Source: CAVQBJ01 sp963710725
GTDB lineage: Bacteria; Actinomycetota; Thermoleophilia; Solirubrobacterales; Solirubrobacteraceae
Reading direction: 5' to 3'
Assembly (NCBI GenBank): GCA_963710725.1
Contig: CAVQBJ010000008.1
Location: 124,001 to 188,000 of the forward strand
Length of the DNA: 64,000 nucleotides
The position numbers and the translations under genes were made by a program. This document shows, piece by piece, positions 40,436-48,615 of this stretch (its first letter is position 1; every line of letters begins with the position of its first letter). Under the pieces are notes generated by a model, which was given only the letters and a program-made list of their open reading frames with translations, was not told the DNA's origin and did no database searches.

Positions 40436-42094
40436 CTATCCGCGGCGGCGATGCACGGCCGGCGCGCGCAGCTTGATGCTCGCGGTCCCGGTCGAGAAGC
40501 TGGTCGGGCCGGGGGCGGTGACGGCGAGGTCGAGCTTCACGGCGAGCGGGTGGCCCGGCTCCAGCAGCGCCTTCCCGCGCGAGGTCAGCTTGACCGTCAG
40601 GGGCTGGTGGCCGGCGGGCGCGTCGCCGAGGGTGACGGTGCCGACCTGGATCGGTACCGCAGTCGCCGCGTGGTGGCCCTTACGGCGAGGCGCCGGCAGG
40701 GTCGCCCAGGCGACCAGGCTCACCTTCGAGTGCGCGCTGGCGACGGTCAGCGCGCAGATGATCTTCTTGCCCGTCTGAGGGTTCGCACAGAGGAAGTCAC
40801 TGAAGGCGGCGGATCTGCCGAACGCCGTGCTCGCGCCGAGCACGCCCGAGAAGCCGCCGGCCCGCGTCGAGGTCTGGGTGGTGGTCGTAGTGCTCGATCC
40901 GCTCGGGCTGACGCTGGACGAGCCCGCGGCGCCCGCGCTCGAGCTGCTGCTCCCGGTCGAGCCGGTGGAGCCCGAGGGGCCGCTGCTGGTGGTCGTGGTC
41001 GTCGTGGTTGTCGTGGTCGTAGTGGTCGTAGTGGTGGGCCTGCAGATGGGGATGAGCGCACACGTCGCCGTCGTGATCGTGATCAGCGAGCTCGTGGTGG
41101 TGGTCGGGGTGCTGGTGGTGGTCGTCGTCGTGGTCGACGGCAGGCAGATGCGGATGAGCGCGCACGTCGCCGTGGAGATCGTGATCGTGATCGGCGAGGT
41201 CGAGGTGTGCGTCGTGGTGGTCGAGGTCGTGGTCGTCGTGCTGGACCTGCAGATGGGGATGAGCAGGCAGGTCCCGGTCGTGATCGTGATCGTGGTCGGC
41301 GAGCTCGACGTCGTGCTCGTGGTCTCGCTGCTCGTCTGGGTGGTCGACTCGCTCGTCGTCTCCGTGGTCGTCTCGGTGCTCGTCGAGGTCGAGGTGTGCG
41401 TCGTGGCGGTCGAGGTCGTGGTTGGCGCGGGACCGACGATCACCGGCACCGTCGGGCTGAGCGTCGGGTTGTCGTTACCGTCGGCCATATTGGCGTCGAC
41501 GGTCGCCGTCGTGTCGAGCGCGGTGGAGGACACGACGGGGATGTTGATCTCCACGCCGGCGCCCTCCGGGATTCCCCAGAACGGGTAGAAGATGGTCCCG
41601 CCGTCGAAGCCGCTGTTGGCCGCCATGTTGAAGTAGTAGGTGTCCCCAACCTTGGACGCACTCTGAGGGCAGGCTCCGCTCGTGTCGGCCGCCCCGTTGC
41701 TCAGCCCGCTGGAGGTCAGCTCGAGCGGGTAGCAGCTCACCGGGTCGGCCTGGGAGATGCTCAGGCTGGTGTTCGGCGGAAGCGTGAAGCCGATCTCGGC
41801 GCCCTGCCCGCCGCAGGGGTCGCCGACGCCGACCACGGTCGCGGCCAGGTAGTAGGTCTGGCCGGCCGGCGGCGGGTTGCTGTAGTCCTCGTAGACATAG
41901 GCGGTGGCCGCCGCGCCGGCCTCGGTGAACGGGTCGTCGTCGATGATCGAGACGCAATCGGTAATCGTCGACTCCTGGAACGCGCCGGCCTGCCAGCTGG
42001 CCGCGGCCCGCGCTGAGCCGGTCATCAGGCCAAGCGTGCAAAGGGAGACCAGAACCCCCAGGACGACAGCTTTGACATCCATGCGCAGCGTCAT
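40436..42094 (-). CDS. Exported Thr-rich repeat protein with three Cys-x5-Cys modules
   Basis: The 552-residue product has an N-terminal signal peptide (cut near residue 31, ARAAA) and SD AAGGAAGGTG before ATG 42094. Residues 32-220 form a beta-rich domain with many Cys/Tyr, several conserved-looking YYF and PFWG segments. Residues 220-400 are Thr/Ser tracts, interrupted by three near-identical modules reading ITIT-(x)-TC-x-LIP/RIC (Cys-x5-Cys) at about 268-283, 303-318 and 337-352. A final beta domain (about 415-552) has AHSKVSLVAWATL, PLTVKLTSRGKALLEPGHPL and ends with RRRG. No transmembrane segment at the end. Surface or secreted; family unknown. Confidence 0.6.
   Translation of the reverse strand: MTLRMDVKAVVLGVLVSLCTLGLMTGSARAAASWQAGAFQESTITDCVSIIDDDPFTEAGAAATAYVYEDYSNPPPAGQTYYLAATVVGVGDPCGGQGAEIGFTLPPNTSLSISQADPVSCYPLELTSSGLSNGAADTSGACPQSASKVGDTYYFNMAANSGFDGGTIFYPFWGIPEGAGVEINIPVVSSTALDTTATVDANMADGNDNPTLSPTVPVIVGPAPTTTSTATTHTSTSTSTETTTETTSESTTQTSSETTSTTSSSPTTITITTGTCLLIPICRSSTTTTTSTTTTHTSTSPITITISTATCALIRICLPSTTTTTTTSTPTTTTSSLITITTATCALIPICRPTTTTTTTTTTTTTTTTSSGPSGSTGSTGSSSSSAGAAGSSSVSPSGSSTTTTTQTSTRAGGFSGVLGASTAFGRSAAFSDFLCANPQTGKKIICALTVASAHSKVSLVAWATLPAPRRKGHHAATAVPIQVGTVTLGDAPAGHQPLTVKLTSRGKALLEPGHPLAVKLDLAVTAPGPTSFSTGTASIKLRAPAVHRRRG
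41040..41292 (-). repeat. Three ~45-bp DNA repeats encoding the Cys-x5-Cys modules
   Basis: Copies at about 41040-41084, 41143-41190 and 41247-41292. Each shares CAGATG-GGATGAGC and GTCGTGATCGTGATC-type bases. Spacing is about 104 bases, filled with GTN codon runs (poly-Thr linkers). Confidence 0.65.
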
Positions 42095-42198
42095 CGACTA
42101 CACCTTCCTTGGTTCGACTCAGCGCGCACGTCGGCTCCGACGGGCCCCCAAATCGCATCATCCGTGCACGGAAGGTAGCAATCCGACCCTCGGCCGGG

Positions 42199-42218
42199 CA
42201 ACCCTACGCAACCCTACG
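42199..42218. repeat. Two direct copies of a 10-bp unit
   Basis: CAACCCTACG occurs twice back to back between the SepIVA-like gene end and the Thr-rich gene start. It could be an operator half-site pair; only the repeat itself is seen. Confidence 0.4.
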
Positions 42219-42227
42219 AAGGGGTCG

Positions 42228-42692
42228 TCAGCCGACTTCGGCCGGCTCGTCCTTACCCTGCAGGCGCTCGCGTCCGCGCTGCACGGCGGCGATGAACTTC
42301 GAGAGGTTGACCTCGAGCGTGTTAAGGATCTCGTCGGCGTAGTCCTCGGCGCCGAGGCGGATCTCGCGCTCGCGGGCCCGCGCGTCCTCGATGATCTCCT
42401 CGGCGGCGCGCTCGGCCATCTTCGTGACCTCTTCCTCGCCGACGAGGCGCTCCTGGCGCTCGCGGGCCTCCTTGACGATCCGCTCGGCCTCGCGCTTGGC
42501 CTCGGCGAGCATCTCCTGGCGCTCCTTGACGATCCAGCGCGCCTGCTTGATCTCCTCGGGGATCGTCGCACGCATCTGATCGAGGATGTCGTAGATCTCC
42601 TCCTTGTCGACGCGCACCTGGTCGGTGAGGGGCACGGCCCTCGCGTTGTGGACCAGGTCGTCGAGTTTGTCGATCAGTACTAGGACGTCCAT
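42228..42692 (-). CDS. DivIVA/SepIVA-like coiled-coil protein
   Basis: The 154-residue protein starts MDVLVLIDKLDDLVHNARAV, has the DQVRVDKEEIYDILDQM segment typical of actinobacterial SepIVA-type septal proteins, then a long coiled coil (about 55-120) of Glu/Ala/Arg heptads and a short C-terminal helix. No membrane segment. SepIVA-type proteins localise at cell-division or growth zones. It sits 16 bases after coaD. A DivIVA-related role is an inference from the sequence pattern. Confidence 0.65.
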   Translation of the reverse strand: MDVLVLIDKLDDLVHNARAVPLTDQVRVDKEEIYDILDQMRATIPEEIKQARWIVKERQEMLAEAKREAERIVKEARERQERLVGEEEVTKMAERAAEEIIEDARAREREIRLGAEDYADEILNTLEVNLSKFIAAVQRGRERLQGKDEPAEVG

Positions 42693-42708
42693 CGCACGGC
42701 TGTTTTCG

Positions 42709-43206
42709 TCAGCGCTTGAGCTCTTCCTGCAATCGGCGAGCGACCTCGTCGGGGACGAGGTCGTCGATCCTGCCCCCGAAGGTCGCGAGTTCTTTCACGC
42801 CACTGGAGGAAAGGAAACTGTACTGCGGCCCGGCCATCAGGTACACGGATTCGATCTCCGGGTCCTGGCGGCGGTTGAGCTGGTTCATCTCGAACTCGTA
42901 CTCGAAATCGGAGATCGCGCGCAGTCCCTTGACGATCGCTTTGGCGCCGACCATACGCGCGAAGTCGACCACCAGCGTGTTGAACGGCTCCGCGCGCACG
43001 TTGGCCAGCGGCGCGGTCGCCTTCTCGATGAAGCTGAGCCGCTCCTCGATGCCGAAGAGGGTGTGATCCTTGCGGACCGAACGGTTGACGACGGCGACGA
43101 TCACCTCGTCGTAGAGCACCGCCGCCCGGGCGATCACGTCGAGATGGCCGTTCGTGATCGGGTCATAGGACCCGGGACAGACGGCCTTGCGGGAGCTGAC
43201 GCTCAT
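42709..43206 (-). CDS. coaD: Phosphopantetheine adenylyltransferase
   Basis: CoaD makes dephospho-CoA. The 165-residue protein has the nucleotidyltransferase motif CPGSYDPITNGHLDVIARA (with the TxGH-like THG segment), RSVRKDHTLFG, VVDFARMVGAKAIVKGLR and the C-terminal ISSSGVKELATFGG. Overlaps rsmD by four bases. Normal length. Confidence 0.95.
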   Translation of the reverse strand: MSVSSRKAVCPGSYDPITNGHLDVIARAAVLYDEVIVAVVNRSVRKDHTLFGIEERLSFIEKATAPLANVRAEPFNTLVVDFARMVGAKAIVKGLRAISDFEYEFEMNQLNRRQDPEIESVYLMAGPQYSFLSSSGVKELATFGGRIDDLVPDEVARRLQEELKR

Positions 43207-43745
43207 GGGAGATGGTGGATGTCGATCACGGTGTCACCGTAGCGTCGCTCGTCCACCCGCCCGAGACCGAGGGCGAGCGGCGAGCGCCGATCGCTCTCGG
43301 TGACGACGCGCGCGCCGGGGGCAAGCAGCGGCGCCAGACCGCTGGCGAGCTCGCTCTTCCACGCGGCCGCGTGGCGGTACGGAGGGTCGATGAAGACGAG
43401 ATCGTACGTTTCGCGGGCCTCGCGTGCCGCGCGCACCGCTCCGACCACGTCGCAGCGGCGCAGCTCGAAGGCCTCCGCCGGCACCTCCAGGGCAGCAATA
43501 TTGGCCTCGATGACGGCACACGCCGCCGCCGCGCGCTCGACGAACACGACGCGCTCGGCGCCCCGTGAGAGGGCCTCGATACCGAGCGCCCCCGAGCCCG
43601 CGAACAGGTCGAGTACCGCGGCCCCGTCGAGCTCGCCAAGGATCGAGAAGAGCGCCTCGCGAACGCGATCGGCCGTGGGTCGCACGAGGCGCCCGGGCGG
43701 CGCCGCGAGTCGCCGCCCGCCATACCGGCCGGCGATCACCCGCAC
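43203..43745 (-). CDS. rsmD: 16S rRNA (guanine966-N2)-methyltransferase
   Basis: The 180-residue enzyme methylates G966 in 16S rRNA. Motif I AVLDLFAGSGALGIEALSRGA, then the base-flipping/target motif LVFIDPPYRH (DPPY). RPTADRVREALFSIL at the start is the usual RsmD opening. Next to coaD, as in most bacteria. The recG stop lies 53 bases upstream. Confidence 0.95.
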   Translation of the reverse strand: MRVIAGRYGGRRLAAPPGRLVRPTADRVREALFSILGELDGAAVLDLFAGSGALGIEALSRGAERVVFVERAAAACAVIEANIAALEVPAEAFELRRCDVVGAVRAAREARETYDLVFIDPPYRHAAAWKSELASGLAPLLAPGARVVTESDRRSPLALGLGRVDERRYGDTVIDIHHLP

Positions 43746-43797
43746 CGGGCGGCCTCGGCGGGCGCCGGCGGCGGCGAGCCGACCGTGGCCGCTCTCC

Positions 43798-46098
43798 TCA
43801 CGCGGGGATCGGCTGTGAGGGAGCCTCGCCGAACGCCTCGGCGAGCTCGGCCGCGAGCAGCGCGTGCTCGGGCTCGACGAGCTCGCCGTCGCACGCGATG
43901 ATCGCCTCGGCTCGAGCGCGGGCGCGCGCGAGCAGCGCCGCGTCCTCCGGCAGCCGGGCGACGCGGTAGTGGCTCAGGCCCGACTGGCGCGTGCCGACGA
44001 GCTCGCCCTCCTTACGCAGCTCGAGATCGATCTCGGCGAGGCGAAATCCGTCGCGATGCTCGGCGAGCGCTCGCAGGCGCCGCGAGCCGGGTGGCCCGAC
44101 GAGCAGGCACGTCGAGTCGTGCTCGCCGCGACCGATGCGCCCACGGAGCTGGTGCAGCTGGGAGATCCCAAAGCGCTCGGCGTTCTCGATCAGCATCACG
44201 GTCGCGTTCGGGACGTCGATCCCCACCTCGATCACCGTGGTCGCGACGAGCACGTCCGCGGCGCCGGTGGCGAACGCGGACATCGCCTCCTGCTTCTCGC
44301 GGCTGCGCATCTGGCCGTGTAGGAGCGCGACACGGAACCCCCGCAGCTCCCCGGCGGCGAGGCGGGCATGCTCCTCGGTCGCCGCCTTGCCCTCGTTCGG
44401 CGCCACGACCAGGGCGAGGTCATCGCCGTCGTCGAGCTCGGCCTGTTCGACGAGCGGACAGACGACGTACGCCTGGCGCCCGGAGCGCAGCTGCTCGCGC
44501 AGATGCTCGTAGGCGCGGTCGCGCGAGGCGTCGCCGTCAACGATCGCAGTGCGGATCGGCCGGCGCCCGTGGGGCAGCTCGTGCAGCGCGGTCACGTCGA
44601 GATCGGCGTAGCGCGCGAGCGCGAGCGTCCGGGGGATCGGCGTCGCCGTCATGTGCAGGACGTGCGGAGCGCGGGCCATGGGCCCCTCGCCGCCGGCCTT
44701 CGCATCGAGCGCGGCGCGCTGTCGCACGCCGAAGCGGTGCTGCTCGTCGACGACGACGACGCCGAGCGCGCGGAACGCGACGTTCGGCTCGATGAGCGCG
44801 TGGGTGCCCACGACGAGCGACAGCTCCCCGCTCGCCAGCTTGCCGAGCGTGTCGGCGCGCCGGCGCGCCGGCGTCGATCCGGTCAACAGCGCGCTCGGCA
44901 CCGGCTCGGCGCCCATCAGCCGCGTGACGGTGGCGAAGTGCTGCTCGGCGAGCGTCTCCGTCGGCGCCATCAGCGCCGCCTGGTAGCCGTGCTCGATCGC
45001 CCGCAGCATCGCGTGCAGCGCCACGGCCGTCTTGCCCGAGCCGACCTCGCCCATGAGCAGGCGCTGCATCGGGCGCGTGGCCGCGAGCTCGGCGTCGATC
45101 TCGGCGATCGCCGTCGCCTGATCGCCGGTGAGCGTGAACGGCAGGCCCTCGCGCCAGCGCGCGCTGAGCGTCGGCGGCTCGTCGAGCCCAGGAGCGCCGC
45201 GCTCGGCGCGACGGCGCGCCCGGCGGCGCAGGAACAGCAGCTGGGCGAGCAGCAGCTCGTCGAAGGCCAGGCGCTCGCGGGCGGCCGGCACGTCCCCAGC
45301 GTCCTGAGGGAAGTGCGTCGCGGCGAGCGCCGCGACGCGGTCGGCGAGCCGCTCGTCCGCGCGCAGGCGGCCCGGGAGCGGGTCGCCGACGTGGGCGAGC
45401 GCGCCGCGCTCGGCCCGCACGAGGGCGAGGATCTGCGTCGAGGTGATGCCCTCGGTCGCCGGGTAGTGGGCCACGAGCTCGGCGCCGTCGCCCGCGGGTG
45501 AACCGGCGTCGGCGATCTCCTCGCCGAGCGCGTGGTGCGAGACGCGGAAGCGGCGCGCCGCCTCGGCCTTGCCGTGCAGCACGAGCCGCGTGCCCGCGGG
45601 ATACCTCGTGACGAGCCAGGGCTGGTTGAAGAACACCGCTCGCATCGAGCCGGTCGCGTCGAACACGACGGCCTCGACGAGCGGTCGCATGCCACGGCGG
45701 CGGACCGGACGGGCGGTGATCGAGCGCACCTCGACGGCGACGGTGGCCTGCTCGCCCGGCGCCAGAGCCGCCACGGTCCGCCCTTCACGGCGATCGCGCG
45801 GGAGGTGCAGGAGCAGCGACCCCACATCGCTCAGCCCGAGCGCCGCGGCCGCATCAGCCATCCGGCCCGGCGGCAACGTCAGCGGACGGCGCAGCACCGA
45901 CGGTCGCGGCCAGCGCACGGGCGCGGCGAGCAGCTCGGCCGCCGTCAGCGACCGCGCTTCGGCGAACGCGCGTGGGAGCGCCAGGCTCGTCGTCACGCGG
46001 GCGGCCTGGGCGAGAGGACGCCGGAGGGCGGGATCGTCGGCGTCGCTGCGGCCCCGGGGGACCGACGCAATGACTTCGGCGGCGGCGGAGCGAGCCAT
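43798..46098 (-). CDS. recG: ATP-dependent DNA helicase RecG
   Basis: RecG reverses stalled forks and processes Holliday junctions. The wedge domain (about 70-200) is followed by motif I LLMGEVGSGKTAVAL, motif Ia MAPTETLAEQHF, DEQH in VVVVDEQHRFGVRQR, TATPIPRTLAL (III), and QLRGRIGRGEHDS (VI) before the C-terminal TRIGGER-type helix. 766 residues. ATG 46098 is tentative; the first 60 residues are weakly conserved. The FakA-like gene ends 58 bases upstream. Confidence 0.95.
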   Translation of the reverse strand: MARSAAAEVIASVPRGRSDADDPALRRPLAQAARVTTSLALPRAFAEARSLTAAELLAAPVRWPRPSVLRRPLTLPPGRMADAAAALGLSDVGSLLLHLPRDRREGRTVAALAPGEQATVAVEVRSITARPVRRRGMRPLVEAVVFDATGSMRAVFFNQPWLVTRYPAGTRLVLHGKAEAARRFRVSHHALGEEIADAGSPAGDGAELVAHYPATEGITSTQILALVRAERGALAHVGDPLPGRLRADERLADRVAALAATHFPQDAGDVPAARERLAFDELLLAQLLFLRRRARRRAERGAPGLDEPPTLSARWREGLPFTLTGDQATAIAEIDAELAATRPMQRLLMGEVGSGKTAVALHAMLRAIEHGYQAALMAPTETLAEQHFATVTRLMGAEPVPSALLTGSTPARRRADTLGKLASGELSLVVGTHALIEPNVAFRALGVVVVDEQHRFGVRQRAALDAKAGGEGPMARAPHVLHMTATPIPRTLALARYADLDVTALHELPHGRRPIRTAIVDGDASRDRAYEHLREQLRSGRQAYVVCPLVEQAELDDGDDLALVVAPNEGKAATEEHARLAAGELRGFRVALLHGQMRSREKQEAMSAFATGAADVLVATTVIEVGIDVPNATVMLIENAERFGISQLHQLRGRIGRGEHDSTCLLVGPPGSRRLRALAEHRDGFRLAEIDLELRKEGELVGTRQSGLSHYRVARLPEDAALLARARARAEAIIACDGELVEPEHALLAAELAEAFGEAPSQPIPA

Positions 46099-46156
46099 CG
46101 GACGCTCAGATCATGACCGACGCCCCGGAGGGCACCGCCGCGCCGTGCGCGGCGCG

Positions 46157-47869
46157 CTACTCGGCCGCGAGCAGCCACCAGTAGCTCGGCTGGCCTCCGC
46201 TGCGGTACTCGAGCTCGACCCCGTCGGGACGCAGCTCCTCGACGGCTCCCGAGTCGAGCGGCGCACCGCGACCCGCGATGCAGCTGATCAGCTCTGCGTC
46301 CACCGCGAGGTGCTCGAGCACCTGCTCGAGGGTCTGCTCCGGGGCGCCCCAGGCGACGACCTCCTCCTCGACGAACCCGATCGCCTCGCCGCGGCGGAAC
46401 CGCCCCTGCGCATCGTCGCGCGCCGCCTCGGCCACCGCACCGGTGCGCACGAGCGACATCGCGTCGGTCATCGCCGCGGCGTTGTCGGCGACGTCGCCGT
46501 CGGGGCGCAGCGCGACGGCGGCCGAGAGGCCGGCCTGCTGACTCGTGGACGGGAGGACGCGGACCTCCTTCTCGGAGAGCTCGGCGGCGCGCTCGGCGGC
46601 CATGATCACGTTCGCGCTGTTGGCCAGCACGATCACCTCCTCGGCCGCCACCTCGTGGATCCCGGCGAGGAGCTCGTACGTGGACGGATTGAGCGTCGGC
46701 CCACCGTGGATCGCGTCGACCCCGAGACTCTGGAACAGGGCGCTCAGCCCTTCGCCGTTGACGACGGCGAGCGCGCCGCAGCGGGCGCGGCGGGCCGGTG
46801 CGCCGCCTCGCGCCGTGCCATCGCGAGGGGCCGTGTCGCCATTGGGCGTCGACGAGGTGCCGTTGCCCTCGGCGAGGCGGGCGTCGCGCTCGGCCACCTG
46901 CACGCGCATGTCGGCGACGTCGAGGCGCGACACCTCCCCGGCGCCGAGGAACACGGCGGTGGCGTGCTCGGGCTCATCGGTATGGACGTGCACCTTCAGC
47001 GTCGTGGCGTCGCCGACCACGAGCACCGAGTCGCCGAGCGCCTCGAGCGCGGGGATGAAGCGGCTCGGCACGAGATCGACGCCGGTCACGGCGAAGTTCG
47101 TGCAGAAGCGGAACGTGCTCGACTCGTGCTCGGGGTGGGTGATGCGCGCCGGAGCGTGGTGATCGAGCGGCGGCGGCTCGTCGCCGCGCAGCGCGGCGAC
47201 CACGCCCGCGAACAGGATCGTCAGCGCATAGCCGCCGGCGTCGACGACGCCGGCATCGCGCAGAGCCGCGAGCAGCTCGGGCCCCCGCTTGACGGACTCC
47301 TGGCCGGCGACGACGGCGCGCTCGAGCGTCGCGGCGATGACCTTGTCCTGGGATTCCGGGTCGGTGTCGGGCCCGAGGCGCGGGTTCTCGGTGCGGTGGG
47401 CGACGTCGGTCATGATCTCGTGCGCCATCTCGCGGGCCACGGTGAGGATCGTCCCCTCCGCCGGCTCCCGCACCGACGCGTAGGCGCGATCGGCGGCGTG
47501 GGCGAGCGCGGCGCCGATGAGCGTCGGATCGATGAGCTCGCCCGGACGGCTCGAGAGCTCCTCGGCCGCGCCGCGGATGAGCTGGGAGAGGATCACGCCG
47601 GAGTTGCCGCGCGCCCCGAGCAGGGCGGCGCGGGCGACGGACTGGACGATCTCCGCGCGGTCGGCGGGATCGATCTCCACGTCGCCGGCATTGATGAGCC
47701 GGTCGAGCTCGCCCAGCACGGCGCGGAGCGTGAGCGCCATGTTGTCGCCGGTGTCCCCATCGGCGACGGGGAACACGTTCAGGTCGTTGATCTCCTGTCG
47801 CCGGGACTCCAGGTGCACAAGTGCCCCCGCGACGGCCGCCCGAAAGCGGACCAGATTCGTATCGGTCAC
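46157..47869 (-). CDS. FakA/DhaL-type kinase (YloV family)
   Basis: 570 residues. The DhaL-like N-terminal domain (1-200) carries FPVADGDTGDNMALTLRA, the phosphate/metal-binding Asp triad, GARGNSGVILSQLIRGAAEEL and DAGGYALTILF. The middle domain and the C-terminal DegV-like half end with GAPLDSGAVEELRPDGVELEYRSGG. In Gram-positives FakA phosphorylates fatty acids bound to FakB; no fakB is seen in the window. GTG 47869 is preceded by CAGGAGAT (SD) and lies 40 bases after the rpmB stop. The longer frame to 48376 runs into rpmB. Confidence 0.85.
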   Translation of the reverse strand: MTDTNLVRFRAAVAGALVHLESRRQEINDLNVFPVADGDTGDNMALTLRAVLGELDRLINAGDVEIDPADRAEIVQSVARAALLGARGNSGVILSQLIRGAAEELSSRPGELIDPTLIGAALAHAADRAYASVREPAEGTILTVAREMAHEIMTDVAHRTENPRLGPDTDPESQDKVIAATLERAVVAGQESVKRGPELLAALRDAGVVDAGGYALTILFAGVVAALRGDEPPPLDHHAPARITHPEHESSTFRFCTNFAVTGVDLVPSRFIPALEALGDSVLVVGDATTLKVHVHTDEPEHATAVFLGAGEVSRLDVADMRVQVAERDARLAEGNGTSSTPNGDTAPRDGTARGGAPARRARCGALAVVNGEGLSALFQSLGVDAIHGGPTLNPSTYELLAGIHEVAAEEVIVLANSANVIMAAERAAELSEKEVRVLPSTSQQAGLSAAVALRPDGDVADNAAAMTDAMSLVRTGAVAEAARDDAQGRFRRGEAIGFVEEEVVAWGAPEQTLEQVLEHLAVDAELISCIAGRGAPLDSGAVEELRPDGVELEYRSGGQPSYWWLLAAE

Positions 47870-47909
47870 GACAGACCCATCTCCTGGCCCGATGTGGGCC
47901 GACGAAGGC

Positions 47910-48101
47910 TCAGGCGGCCTTGGTGACCTTACCGGCCTTGAGGCAACGGGTGCACACGTAGACTCGGCGCGGCGCGCTCCCCACCATGATCCGCACCTTC
48001 TGCAGGTTCGGATCGAAGCGTCGCTTTGTCGCGACCATCGAGTGACTCCGGCTCTGACCGAAGGCGGGACCCTTCCCGCAGCTGTGACAGACCTTGGCCA
48101 T
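47910..48101 (-). CDS. rpmB: Ribosomal protein L28 (zinc form)
   Basis: The 63-residue L28 has two CxxC pairs (CHSCGKG and CTRCLK), so it binds zinc. Typical segments RSHSMVATKRRFDPN and KVRIMVGSAPRRVYV. ATG 48101 is preceded by TACACT 8 bases upstream and no SD, so it is probably leaderless. Leads the rpmB-FakA-recG-rsmD-coaD order. Confidence 0.95.
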   Translation of the reverse strand: MAKVCHSCGKGPAFGQSRSHSMVATKRRFDPNLQKVRIMVGSAPRRVYVCTRCLKAGKVTKAA

Positions 48102-48115
48102 CGCGGGGCAGTGTA
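48099..48115 (-). promoter_or_regulatory. -10 box of rpmB, leaderless
   Basis: Minus-strand TACACT (48115-48110), 8 bases, ATG 48101. There is no SD between them. Confidence 0.45.
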
Positions 48116-48180
48116 GACGATGTCACCGGCGCGCCTGGGGCGTCGTTCGGGTCGACGGTGCGACCACGGCCGGGCACCCT

Positions 48181-48615
48181 TTATCCATCTGTCAGCTCGG
48201 CGCGCAGCGCAGCCATGCGCAGAACCGCCTCGGCGGCGTGGCGACCCTGGTCGCGCTTGCCGCCGCCGGACCGGGCCATCGCCTGCTCCATCGAATCGAC
48301 GGTCAGGACCCCGAACGCACACGGGACGCCGGTCCGCAGCTGCACGTTCTGGATGCCGCGCGCGGCCTCCGCGCATACGAACTCGTAATGGTCGGTCTCA
48401 CCGCGGATCACGGCGCCGAGACAGGCCACGCCGGCGTAGCGCTGCGACTGAGCGGCGTAGGCGGCCGCGAGCGGCAGCTCGAAGGCACCGGGGACGTCGA
48501 AGACGTCGGCGGGTGGAGCGCCGGCCGCGGCGAAGGCCGCCTGGGCCCCGCTCACGAGCCGCTCGGACAGCTCCTCGTAGAAGCGCCCGATGGCGATCGC
48601 GTAGCGATCGCTCAT
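48181..48615 (-). CDS. ribH: 6,7-dimethyl-8-ribityllumazine synthase
   Basis: Condenses the pyrimidine and butanone-phosphate precursors of riboflavin. The 144-residue protein shows AIAIGRFYEELSERL, the DVFDVPGAFELPLAA strand, GAVIRGETDHYEFV (active-site His) and the C-terminal FGVLTVDSMEQAMARSGG. Usually forms an icosahedral shell. ATG 48615 overlaps the ribBA stop (ATGA). Confidence 0.95.
   Translation of the reverse strand: MSDRYAIAIGRFYEELSERLVSGAQAAFAAAGAPPADVFDVPGAFELPLAAAYAAQSQRYAGVACLGAVIRGETDHYEFVCAEAARGIQNVQLRTGVPCAFGVLTVDSMEQAMARSGGGKRDQGRHAAEAVLRMAALRAELTDG

Noticed and set aside
42095..42135. tRNA-like T-arm string GGTTCGACTC
   Set aside because: No acceptor stem, D-arm or anticodon stem could be folded around it.
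45569..47926. Plus-strand open frame of about 785 codons opposite recG and the FakA-like gene
   Set aside because: No motif, repetitive Arg/Gly/Ala composition; both minus-strand genes have full-length family motifs.
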